NCBI GenBank assembly: GCA_948470475.1
Contig: OX419339.1
Coordinates: 4,228,732-4,292,731, forward strand
Reading direction: 5' to 3'
Length of the DNA: 64,000 bases
From: Galaxea fascicularis
Taxonomy: Eukaryota; Cnidaria; Anthozoa; Scleractinia; Euphylliidae
Shown here: piece by piece, positions 1-13,200 of the stretch
Numbering within the stretch: position 1 is the first letter of the stretch
Layout: every line of letters starts with the position of its first letter
Made by a program: the position numbers and the translations under genes
The notes under the pieces: generated by a model
Told to the model about the DNA's origin: nothing
The model's database searches: none
Seen by the model: only the letters and a program-made list of their open reading frames with translations

Positions 1-177
1 TCTTACCGTTGCAAATTGTTTAAGTAAAGAGTCTTCCCCTATCTGTGAAAATAACCAGAAGATAAACTCATCAGCTAATTTGCAAGGAGTTTACCAAGTT
101 ACTAACAAGAAGAAAGCCATCTGACACAACCGGGTAAAAATAATAAATAAAGCAAATTAATCGTTAACATTCCATAC

Positions 178-243
178 CTCTCGCCCATCAACTAGCATCT
201 GTAAAAATTCGGCCATTATGCAGTCCGATAAACAGATTGTAAG
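178..243 (-). CDS. FANCA: FANCA exon E35 (last one inside the window)
   Basis: Acceptor GCTTCTCTTCAG read on minus, donor GAG|GTATGG, exactly 22 codons in phase 0 after E34. Reads [19 protein letters not shown], aligned to the vertebrate LPRELQKLQEGRQF. Bases 1-177 look intronic; the C-terminal exons lie outside. Confidence 0.82.
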
Positions 244-1170
244 CTGAAGAGAAGAGTCACATTATTCTAAAGGCGTGAGCATGAAGGTATTTGGAAGATG
301 AGCAGTTCGTTTGTTTATTAAGAAAGGATATCAACGTACACTAGTAATTTGAGCAGTTTTGTAAAAACGTCTAAACTTTTTTCATTCATTCACCACGCTG
401 GGAATTCACTATCTCACTCTCATCATAATTACTCCATCTATCCACATTCTGATCCTTGCAGTTTGTAGCATGTTTGTCACATGCATCCTCGTCCCCAGGG
501 TCTTCTCGAGATATCTCGAGAAGACCCTGGGGACGAGGTTGTGTCACATGGACCAATTTTAATGGCCTATGCGCCCACGAGTACTGTAGCCCAGCGGTAA
601 CCCAACTGGTAACCGGTGAGACTTTCTCCAGCACGTGTCACCTTGAGTTGGTTTCCTGACAGCTATCCTGTGATATGATTGGTTCGCCTGTCTTACGAAC
701 TCGAGCGACTTAATTAAACTGATCAACAGTTTGTGCGTCCAAACATTCCAAAAAGTTCAACAAAGACTGTAACGTAGATTCAGAACTTGTATTAACATCT
801 ACTTACTTGTCTGGTAAAATCTCTTGGACAATTCATTTCCTCTTCCAAGAGGGGTAAGATTTTGCTAAAATAGTAAAACACCAAAATCAAAACATTTGTG
901 AATACAAGGGTTTTCAATAAATGAGCCGCAGCACGAATTCACCCATGTGACATTGCAACTCCATCCCAGGTAACTCGTGACCCACACCTTCTTTTGTAGT
1001 CGTGCAGTTTACTGTGTTTTAGCGTAATGTTGAATTGAGTGTCGTAAAACCAAAATCAAAGCATTTACTCTGACCAATCACAAGAGGCGCAGACAGGAAC
1101 CAATCAGAAATTGAAGTAATTACATACAACCAGCTCCAAGCGCGGGAAAATGCGCGCGTGCAACTCGCGA

Positions 1171-1202
<32 letters not shown>

Positions 1203-4200
1203 GTGGCGCGAGATTTGTCAACCAATCACAAAGCAAAGTAAAGCAGAAGCAAAGCAAACGCAAATTACTTTTGACGCTCTGTATATTTGAATCACTACCT
1301 ATTTTAGGGAAGCAAAAAGTACCTGTTTAACCAGCGAAGGTTTATAGTGATACAACATGCTACCACACAAACGTCAAAACATTCCAGTTCTCTCAAAGAA
1401 ACATTTTGGTCATTTTCAGCCCTAAAAGAGAGCAGAGGAAAACTAGTAGATGCTTTCACAGTCTTAAATCAAGCCAGACCCTCTACCTTATTTGATTCTG
1501 TTGATGAAACCTTAAAAAGTGTGGCCATCGAAATGAAATCTAATAAAAAGTGCTCAGTCCCGTGGCGTGGTTTAGTACTCTTTAGTACTCATTCAACTGG
1601 AAGCTACTCGGCAGACTTTTCTGTGGTTCTGTTTGTTATATTGTACGAGGTAGGACTATAAACATAAAATCTCGAAAGGTGGCCATTCAAATCTAAGCCA
1701 GCAAACAGTACATTGTTAAGTCACCGTACACTATCGGCTGCAAAGTTTAGTACCTGGCTCAAAGCCGAGGAATTTTGCAACTGTTCGCTCCTTTTGTCAA
1801 TACACAGACAAAAAAAAAACATTAAACGCTTTGAAAACAATCTTTAAAAATATAAACAGACGACGATTGTTTATAAGGGCGAAAACGTCTCTCGCGCTGT
1901 TAAAATGGGATCCTAGCAAGTGCGGGTGTATAAATATTTTTATTATAGGAATCTGATTCAGACCTGTTTTTCCAGTTCATTAGCAGTTCGGCCAGCCTGA
2001 AAGGGCCATTTGTGACGTCATACTGAATTGCAGCGAAAGGCTTGAATTGCTTCCAGTAATGCTGTGAGACAAAAATAAAGCTAATAATATGTGCATGGTT
2101 AACGAAAATGCAAGAACTATCCGTAGGAGTATTACAGACCTGGCAGATGAACTGCCATTTCTAAGGATTTTAGGCGCAATCTAAGAAAATTAAGCCACTT
2201 TGCACAGCATAGGAGATTGCTGTTCTGTAGACCGGACTACAGACCAGGCTCTTAAAGTAACTGGTAAGATCGTGCTAGCTGCGTGCTCAATATTTGCCCC
2301 ATTTCAGATGATCGCGTCAATGGGAAGTGACGTTAAGCCGTTGGTCTTGTCTCCCTCACCTCTACACGTAAAACTGGAAGGGGACGTAAAAGAACCCACA
2401 CACTTCTCGATGAGAGAAGGGAACGTAGTTCCTAGTGCTGCGGCCTGTCCTAAACTGATTGCTGGCCCCATGCTCGCTACTGTAGTGGAAAAAGTTCTGT
2501 GTGCTGTAACTCATTTTTGAATTGTCATATCCCAAGATTTTATCAAAAGACGGAAAAACAGAGGGTAGAAAAATCATTAAAGCTTGAAAGCTGTGATCTC
2601 AGTACGTTTTAATCGGATGCACACATCTGATGTTTTCATCCACAGATCCAAACAGACGAAGTTTAGTTGCCCAACAACAGTTCCACAATACAATAACGCT
2701 CGACGGCGTTAATTTCAATGGTGACACTTTATGATATATCCAGAAATAGGAAAGATGATTAACTATCTTGTTATCACCACGAACTTCAAAGTCAACATGC
2801 AGTGTAGTGTTCTTTACCTGTTCACAGAAGACTTAAATACGATAAACACGCCAAAAACGTTACCTGAACGGAAACAAAGAGCAAGGGACAGTCCTGGAAG
2901 AACAGTGTGAGGAGCTGAGAATCAGTTGGTGTGCTACAAGAAAAAGGAAATTAGACAACCAAACGGGTTTAACTAGATTTGAAATAAATGTGGACGTGAG
3001 ATAATGAGGCGGTGAAGCTCAAGAACAAGAACAACAGCAATTCCAGTACCGTGATGGACTCAGTGATCCCCTGGTGTAACTAAGCAAAGCCTTAAATTAA
3101 AAACAAAACAAAACAAATGTATTATTAGAAGTTAATCCAGCAAACATATGACAGGGCATGCTATGACGCCACGACAGAAATATCACGTTATTATGTCATG
3201 GATTAAACCGTGCGAGAAGCCACTTCACAAATAAACAAAAGGAAAAAGCAGTTTATAGTTTTTTTCTTATAAGATATAAAGACGCATTTTGGTGTTTGCG
3301 CAGGCTTGTCTTTTTGTTCGGCTGATGCCGCTAGTATGAATATGGAATAAATCGAGTTGAAGTGTAATTTTCCACTGAATGAGCGTAACGAAATAAGTGG
3401 AAAATGTTTTTCTGACACACCGTTGGGACCTGAGGCGGGGATAAGGTCACGTGCCACAGAAGGTGGGTAGTTTTTCGTGTTGTTGTCCGCCATTGCCTGA
3501 CCTTCCCTCCCACCCACACTCAGAATTTTAGTGTTGTATGTTCTCGTATAGATTTTGGAGTTTTAGGATGCAGTATTATTTTGCATTTTGATCTGTACAC
3601 TGTGTAGGATTTTTGTTGTAAAGTTGTTGTTGTGAGAATAAAGGTAAGGCTTGTTGCGGGTTGGCTTCACATGGCTCCCAGTTGTGTGTATGAGAAAATC
3701 ATAGTCCTAATGGGATTCTCCGAGGTTAACCACTATTCTTCTAGCACTAAAATTGAAAGAAAACTAAATGAAAGAAATGTCTTCATTTTCACTAAACTAG
3801 ATAACGGTGTTTACGGTGTTTCATAGTGGAATAAAAGTAAAGAAAAGCAAAGACAGTCTGTCTGCAGGTTATATGTTTTTGGGAATCTTAAAATGTAGAG
3901 ACACTAATAAGAGATGATCGATGAGAATGTTCTGTGCTTTGATTTGTGCACAATTAAATAAACAGCAAAAACGCCACCTTAAATATGTAAAGGGTGACAT
4001 CAAACGGAAGACAGCATCTACTACTCGCATGAGGCCTCTGAATGAAATAGAAAAGAAATTGAAATTTAGCTTTAATTGGTAAATTTATACAGATATGATA
4101 AGGTAGTGAAGAACATATCGGGCTGTTATAACCGCACATCCCATTCGCACCAGTTAGAAACTACCATCCGTCTCTTCAAATCCTTTCTTGTACGTTACAA

Positions 4201-7200
4201 AACTTCAAGAGAATCAGTGACAAGCCGAGCCGGTCCACTTGTTCCACACTTAAGCTAATGACGCTATGTCAGTTAGGAATAGATATGATATATGAGCGCT
4301 ACGTTCATTTTCAATCCATTTATTTATAAATACAAAATACACAGCTCAAACGCCATACTACCCGGATATAGCAATAGTTAATCGATATATAATTACTTTT
4401 GTTTTGTAGCTAGATGTCCCTAATTAGCGTACATTCCAGTAAGCTAGATGATACACAATACTAAATAATACACAATAATGAACTTCTTACTTAGTTACCT
4501 TCTTACTAAATGTTTAGTTTATTAAGCTGCTATTACCAATCAATTTTGTAACCATATTTATCTCCGCACGCTAATGATTCCATTTCAATTAGTTTATTGC
4601 TGTCATTGTTCATAATCTGTTATCTGAAGCTTACAAATTGGTTCCTTTTCTCTTTTTTTTAAATATTTTTTCACCCTGCAAAACTCGCCAGGACTAGCTA
4701 ACGCTGTATGCGAGTTGTGCTTGTTTGTTTTGTCTGTTTTGTAAATTGCATTATCGACTTTCATTCACCTGTACTCACCAGGTAGGAGTTTATAAAACCG
4801 GCCACACGTTTGATTGAGTTAACCTGAGGAACTTCATCCAGCAAATCAGTGAACAGCAGATATGGAGGGAGGCGCATGGCCAATCTGTAAAAACCGAAAA
4901 ACATCATAGACAACCGGCCTGTGAGGAAGACATACCCGTCACGCAATCCGACCCCGTCGGTGCGAAAGCACGCCAATCAAGGGACCTTCGTTTTTTTATG
5001 GGATGGAGGGGTAGGGGGGGGGGGGGGGTGACCGAAATAAAAAACAAAGGAAAAAAGTGGGGAGGGGTCGAGCGAAATTCTGAAAAAATTTAAAATGTCT
5101 GGTGTAACTTATTTTGGAGGGGGCCTCATCCCCCAAAAATATTTTGAGAGGGCCTTATGTGACTAAGACTGGTAAGGTGTCACTCTGCAAATCCCACCAG
5201 CTTCCCTCCCCCACCCCCCACCCCATAAAAAATGAACAGTCCCCAAGCAAGACGTATTGGTTTTGCCTATTCGTGTGATTTGCTTTCAACGTGACCCAAC
5301 ACGTATTTTTTTTGACAGAGTACAGGGCCTGGTTCAAAAAAAGGTGTGAAGTTGTTGTCTACATTGTAACTACTTCGTATTACATAGCGCATGCCATTTA
5401 AAAAAATACAACAGGAATTCAACAATAAACTTGATTACAATTCCCAACTATGTTTATGCCGGAACAAGTTTTTAAATTGTGAAAAACACAGTGCGAGTGG
5501 ATATCGTTTCAGTAAATTCATCGCTTAATGGCGGTTAATTGAATAATACTGCATGCCCCTCATAATCGTTAAAATCATGTGCATGTTTTCATAAGTCGAG
5601 TCTTACTTTACAAAAGAAGCAACTTCGGAAGCTTGAAGCAGTTCGTAATTCTGTGACCTTTTGGAATCGCTTTCATCAAGTTTGGATTGAACCTGTTTAA
5701 AGAATTAAAACACTAAACTGTCAAATTGAATTTTACAGAAACATCCTGATGTATACGATTCTCATGCAAGGACAAATGTTGATATTTCTATAAACAATAG
5801 GCCATTTCCGAATTACTTGAGGCCTCTTTTTCAAAGAGAGTCTAGGTGCTCATCCTTTCATATGCAAACCAATTTTCATTCACACGCAAATTAAACTCAT
5901 TTTCAGGTGAATAAAAATTGATTTGCATATGAAAGATGAGCACCTAGACTCGCCTGAAAATGAGACCTTATGTAATTCGGAAATGGCCTATTGCAAACAT
6001 CATCCGTTTACGGCAAACCAAAATCGAAAACAATCCTTATTCCCATATTTTAAACGCACAGCTGAAATAATCCAAGGATTGTCACTCCTAAAAATCATCT
6101 AACCCCTGCTTACAAGTAGAATGAAATGGAGCGGAAATAGGCAAAGTGGAGTCGAAAAGATGCCAGATAATCAGATTGACAGTTCCTTGGCTCAATTCGC
6201 TAACAGCAAGGCATTTTCAAATTTGGGACGAAGTGCAAAGTCGGGGTCACTGATGCATTCACCACACTGAATTTGGCAAAACTGCGTAGTTTCGCCGATA
6301 TCAAAAAACTTGCGCGAATTGTCGTTATGACCCGCACGCTACACATTTCTTTCGAAAAATAGAGAGCGGAACGCAATCGACAGCTGAAACTTAAGTTGCA
6401 TTTATGCTAAAACTGACGAGCTCGGCAAATCCATTGGAGAACCCGGTTTTCACTTCATATCGCGTGTAACACTCTTACTGTTACCACGAATTGTGCTCAC
6501 CCGGAATACAAACGTAATACGAGCGAGAAATGAATAGGACTTTCCCATTAATTGTCACTTTTAACGTTATTGTCGCCGTCAATGTCACTGTCACTGTCAA
6601 TGTTACTAGGGAGCTTAAGAAACGACGACGGCGACGGCAGCGAAAACGTCTTTTCAAAATACACGTTTTTGTAAAATACTGTAAATACAGGTCTTTTCAA
6701 AATACCCGTTTTTGTAACTCTTTCGCGATTATTCCACTTTGCTTAACATGAAAAATGCTTAAGCTCCCTTTGTCAACGTCACTGTCACTGTCACATCACT
6801 GTCACTGTCACTGTCAGGGTCACGTGACATCACTGTCAATCTCACTGTCGCTGTGATTGTCAATACCACTGTCAGCGGTTCTCATTATCATTATAGGAGG
6901 ATAAATTCAGGTAGATTGACACAAATACCTCTGCCAGTCTGGAGAGCAGCTGTTCTAGTAGCCATGGATCACATGTCGTCTTCGCCGACTTAACATCAAC
7001 TGCTCCACCAGACCTCCGAGGGAGCAGAGGGATAACTTCCTATAGAAATCAGATCATACAAAAAAGTACACAAGCCGCACTCCGTAATAACATGAAAGCC
7101 ATATTCTGCTAAATCGAATGCCTTGATATGGTATTTCATTGAAATTGCAAAACGATAGCCGACGAGAATTTACAACAACACCTTGTTTAAATAGTGTTGA

Positions 7201-10200
7201 CAGTCCTGCCTCCATTTGAACAAAAAACAGACACCTTTATCTATCGGATAAGTCGTTATCTGCCGAAATGTTATGAGCTCTATAAACGACTGGTGCCTTA
7301 AATACAGTAAAAGATTTCCCCACATTCAAACCTGCCTTCATATTACTGAGAATTGGTAAAAAACAGAACGAGTCTTAAATCTCTCTACATGATGAGATGT
7401 TGTATGTTAAGTCGTGCAATTTTGAAATTCAGACGTTGCAAAAGCCGATTAAGCCACTGAGGATAGAGAGCATTCTTCTTTCTCTGATCTTACTTATTCC
7501 CTAAATATGCGATTAAGTTAAGCACAAAACAAGCACAACAGACAACAACGACAAAATAAGCAATGTCTTATAACCTGCAACAAACAGATCACGTCGTTTC
7601 GACAGGAGTCAGGATCGTGCTGCCCTTGTGGACATCTGAGGAAGAGGTTAGGATCATTTCAAAAACAAAATCATGTATCAGAACTTTTCTCTTTATGTTA
7701 AGGACGAAAGCAAGGGAAGTAACGTGGTTCAGGGTGGTTTGGAAGAAGTTTTGTTTTAACCTTGGAAACACGCGAGAAAATGAAACGGAGGAACAGAAAA
7801 CGGAGCATTAATTTAATAAACTTTCTAAAAAATGGTCGGTCAGGGAATGACAAACAATTTTTTCCAGGGGGTGGACGAAGTTTTTAGATCTTGCTTACCT
7901 TAATGTCAGAGCGGAGTTATTTTAGGAACTCTCACTTATTTTCAAAGTTTTTTAGTTACCTGTTGCACGAGTCAAGAAGAGCACCAAAAATAACAGAACA
8001 CGCTTTCCTTGCACAGCCTTCACAACCACCTTCTAGGGACCCCAGGGGAAGATAGTGGTCTAACACTCTGTAACGATGATAGATACGCCTGTGGAAAAAA
8101 TGAAGCTATGGTTTTCAGTTATAATGGTGTTATTAGAGTTTCAAATTCGTGCTCCAAAATTAGTACGAACGTCCCTGGTTAACCTGAATTATAATAATAA
8201 TAAAAAAACACCGTTCTAGAGCATAGTAAGTACTTCAAATCAGGGCTTGACCTTAGTTCCCAACCTGATCGGTCTCTTTATTCGGCAAAAACTTCATGCT
8301 AGCCCACATTTAGAGCACATATAAAAGAAGACAATAAAGTACATTTACAGGACAATAGATCAGGACAATAGAGGAATACGGATTTACATATTTGGCTTAC
8401 CATGACGTTCTTGCCCTTTATTCCCGTGCGGTCAATCCGTTTCGGAGTCACGTGGTTCAAACAAATACGTCACCGAAACGAATTGACCGTGAAAGCCAGG
8501 AGAAACGCCGTACAGTAACGACTACCGGATCCCGAAATGGGCAAAGGTAAAACCTAAATTCTCTTGTTTTCTTTTGTAAAAGAATTTGGCACCGAGAGCA
8601 CGCCTCGAACGCGTGGCATGTACATCAATCACACTCCACCTACAATACCCCCGTCGCCCCCCAGAAAGTTCACAACTACACAGTAATTCACGGTGATACG
8701 ACTGTAGCGAGGTGTAATAAGTCTACAATAGAGTTACAATGAGGGAGTAATGAAAGGATTGCCAACGTAAAGCAAACCTGTCAGCATCTGGTAAAAAATC
8801 ATCCGCAGCTGATATGTTCAACTCCCAATGACACCATTCAGAAAACGTCAGCTGAAAAGAGCATTGTAAAGAAAATGGTGAGTTTAATAGCTTGTTCTGC
8901 CATGTTTGACAATTATTTACTGAAAAAGAGGTGGGTAGTATTGGATAGGTAGATAAGTAACTACCACTCTTCACCAATGGCAGTGCTTTAGGCTCAATGT
9001 TCGGACAATACCGCAACACTTGCTCTAACTGGCTGTTCATACTCCTTGTATTTACCTCAAATAATGTCGAAGATTTTCCGCCCGAGTTTGATCGCAATTT
9101 TGTCAGAAACAGTTTTTTTTATCTAAGAGAGGCTCAAACAGTTTTATAATCACTAAGTATACCTTGCATTGTTTTCCCTGCCACAGATGGAATTGCGGAA
9201 AAGATTTTAAATTTCTCCCTACGCAAACCACATCTACAAGAAACAAAACAGAATTTTCTAAGCCTTGTGTGAGTGTTTCGCCGATTTTGTCAGCGCCAGA
9301 AAACAACAACATAGAGCGAAGGTCAAGCCAATTTTTATCACGGGATAGTAAAAAAATAACTTTGGCGCAAAAGCACTCTGTCTGGATGAAAGTCCACAAA
9401 AAACTCAGTTAATCATTAACTTTTCTGAGGGTACGGAGGGAACATAATACAACAGAAGGCCGGGGGAAAGTCGTAACAGCTGTCCTTTACTTTTGAATGC
9501 AATATCCATAGGATGTGTAATCGGCCAGATATTCATTTCTTTATTTCCAGATACTCTAATGGTAGCCAGCAGCGAGAGCTATGGAAACTTATTATGCCAA
9601 CAAAATTACCATAGGCTGTTTGCAAATGATTTAGCGTTTGTTCCATGCCACAACAAAGATAAACAACGTATAAAGATTGGGAGCAATGTCAATCAAAGTA
9701 AGAGAGCAGTAGAAACCTGTGTTAGGCAGCTTAAACTGCAGCATTCAGAGAGCAGAATGTGCATGTTAATGGCTTCATGCAGCATTGCATAACCGTCAGT
9801 GTGTCCAAACACGTGGCCGTTAGAAACTCAATATGGCCGTTAGACTTACCTTCCGGGAGTAGTGGTGTGAAGAAGTCTGTCTCTCCAAAAACATTTAAGC
9901 GATGAAAAAGATAGAACATCTAGAATAAACAACAAACAACTGAAGTGTAAATTGCTTCCACAGGGCGCGTACCGTCTTTTTGACATCTCGACTCACCTTT
10001 TTCAACATCGCTGGAGAAATGTAAACGGTATGTCCTAAAAGAAAATACATAATAAAGGTGGCAAGGATGTTTTACGTTACATTTGAAAGAGATGATTGAC
10101 TTGAGAATCAGATGCTAAGTACATATAAGAAGTAGAAGCTTAAGACATGATACTTCAGTCCTATATTTGTAGGAGCTTATTCGATTGCAAAGAACGCTTG

Positions 10201-13200
10201 AAAAAGTCAACTTCAATCGGGTAATCATTCAAGACCCCTTGCGAGGAACATGATACAATCATGTTGAAATATTGAAAAGCAAAACTTACAATTTCGAAGA
10301 TAAAACTGAACTTTACTCCATAAAAAAACGTAAATTACTTCACTTTCCTAACCTTTGAAAGGGAAACTAGAACAACACTCTTTCTTTCAAACAGGATTGG
10401 AGATCCGATTTAGTGAAAAGCTAAAAAAATATCTTGGGACAGGCACAAAACACAAACATACGTCCAACGTTGGCCTTAAGTTCTGTGGCATTCACATCAA
10501 ACACTTGAAGTGCATGTTGTAAGTAAGAGCTTGAGAATCTAACAAGACAACAAACAAATGGGTGTGAATATATGAAAATCATAAGTATTTGAACTGAGGA
10601 TTAACGAATGGAGATGACCACCTCTCAGCTGGCTTGTTAGCTCAGTTGGTAAATCAGAAGATTTCAGTCACCTGGCTGGTAATCTGTGATCAGACTTCAG
10701 TAAAGGAGAATTAAAATTACATTTCAATTCATACACTGTTTATGAGTGATGAACAGCTTACAATCCCAGCTGACGGAGGCAGCCATAATACAGAACAATG
10801 CTGACTTAATTTTTCCACGCTTGGTGCTGGATACATACACCTGCTTCGGATTCTTACTAAGTAAGTAAGTAAGTAAGTAAGTAAAATCCTTTATCTAAAC
10901 ACGATCAGTAGTTAGAGCAAAATACATGCTTGAGGAGTTTGTTGCATCATTGATTCGCATCAGTTGTAATTGGTCAAAGTAATTGCATTAGTTTCGGTTT
11001 TATGACACAAAAATCCGCTGTAAATTATGATTTCATTCTTGATGTCAATACCTGTGAAAAAACTCCATCCATCGACTGGTCCACAGTGGGACATACTCAC
11101 AAAGAATGTCCACAAAAGAGCAAATCTATGAAGCGAGATAAACATCATCAGACGAAGACTTAAAGCCCAGTGCTAAAAATGAAAAAAGCACAACAAGAGT
11201 ATATAATTAAACTCCATTTAAATGAACATTCAAAGCAAGATTCAAAACTACAATAAGTTTACCGCTTGGGCACGTGCGTGGGCACTTGAAAAAACAGCAA
11301 ACAGGTCCCTGTATCTCCATCGTTAAGGACCAATACGAGCAATTGCCGTTTCTAACCGTTTGACTCATGACGTCCACTAAAACGTCTGTCTACTTTATTA
11401 CCGTAAAAACACCAGGCACATTGTTCTCCATCAGACGGTCAATTCCTTTCAGAAGCACTGGAAGTATGGTAGCCTGATGGGTCGATAAGTGACACAGAAA
11501 AACAACCAAGCCGTGTACATCTTCCTTGTTTAATTCTGCACCCTGAAGAATAAACAGGGCGTGTTAAAAAGAGTTGAGCACAGTGCTCTGCTCATGCATG
11601 ATAGTCGACAGTTGGACAGATACTTGATAGGGAGGGGACAGTGTTTCTACCTTGCTGTTGACCGGAAGCGATTGCGTTGAAACGCCTTGTCGGAATTTCG
11701 TTGAATGAAAAGGAAGCAGCAATATTTGCATTATATATGCAAATGAAAAAGCGAACACAGACGCGAATGCAAAATGCCAATGCCAATGCCAATGTAAAAA
11801 CAAGTGTCAAACGCAAAATCCCAAATGAACGCTTATGCCAATGCCAATTCCAATGCAAATGTGGATGCAAAGCCAATGCTGGTGAAGGTGAACCGCTTGG
11901 ATACTCGAAGCCAGTTGACATGCATTCCACTTAAATTGTCTTTAACCCTTTAACTCCCAAGATCTGATTGTTTATTCTCCTTTCCAGCTGCTATACAGTT
12001 CTTTGTACATTAGTTAAGAGAATTTGGAGTTACATCAAGATAACACCCTCTGGCTGATAAGTTTGTCTCTTCTCATCACCTGTCTGCTGGGCAATGTATT
12101 GATATCATAAGGAGAGTTTACGTTCTAATCACTTCTGGGAGTTAAAGGGTTAACAGCGGGAAGCCGCTAACTAAACTAATTAAACATGACATGGTTAACA
12201 ACACTACGTGGGAGGGAGCAGACGAGCTGGCTATTTATTAGCGTGGCCGAGGAGTTGCGCTAGAACAGTCTCATATCAAGGCAAATATGGCTCTTCCATA
12301 CGCAACCTACGTAACTCCTCTTCCAGCCTGCCTCCAGTCTGCGAAAAACCTTTGGTAATAGATAAATGGTGTTTGTGAAATACAGAATACAAAAGTACTT
12401 GGACTGAAAACAACTTACCTTACAGCACAATTTACTCCATAACTGACAGTAAAGACTTTGATGAAGAGATGATAGAGAAGCAAGCATTGCTACAAAATCA
12501 GGGACCCAGTGATATCTGTTTCATCAGATAAAATGGAGATTTGTTATTGACAGAATTGAGCTCAAATTAACCCGGTGCTATTAAATTTTTCACCGAGATG
12601 AAACGCATATGCACAAGCCAAATAGGAACCGACATATGGCGAAATTGGGTGTTTTAGAACGACAAACACCAGATATGGTTTCTTTTTAAATAATTTCCTT
12701 GCAGCTCTGAGAAACATTCACAGCGACATTCTCTACAGGAAATCCTTTGAAGGAAACTAAAAATCAACACAGTAACAGTGGTCTTTTATCTGCACTCGAT
12801 GCCATGTACCAATCACCAGCTTCAAACGTTTAACTTTTACAAGTGTCACGTTTAGTAAAAACGAGACGAATCGCTGCTCTCGTTGTTTTTGTTATTCTGC
12901 TCGGCTCCGGTCCAGTTTCTGTGCCACGCATCAAATAAACGTCTACGTGATTTCACAGGATAGTTGTTAAATAACTCGTAAACATTTACAGAAGAAACTG
13001 GGTACGACTTACCTCCTCGCGTGATCTAATGACTCTGGCACACAGTTGTTCACTGCTGCGCATGTGTGACAAAACCCTTCTAATAAGGCATCTATCACCT
13101 TAAGCTGAAAACCAGGAAAAACTAGTTATTGATGCATCCACTGATCGAGCGATAGAACGATGGACTGATTCATGAATGGAATGATCAACTTATAGATGAA

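Noticed and set aside
12419..12493. Shorter version of FANCA E22 using the TTTGTAG acceptor
   Set aside because: Would be out of phase with E21 and would lose the conserved WVPDFV segment.
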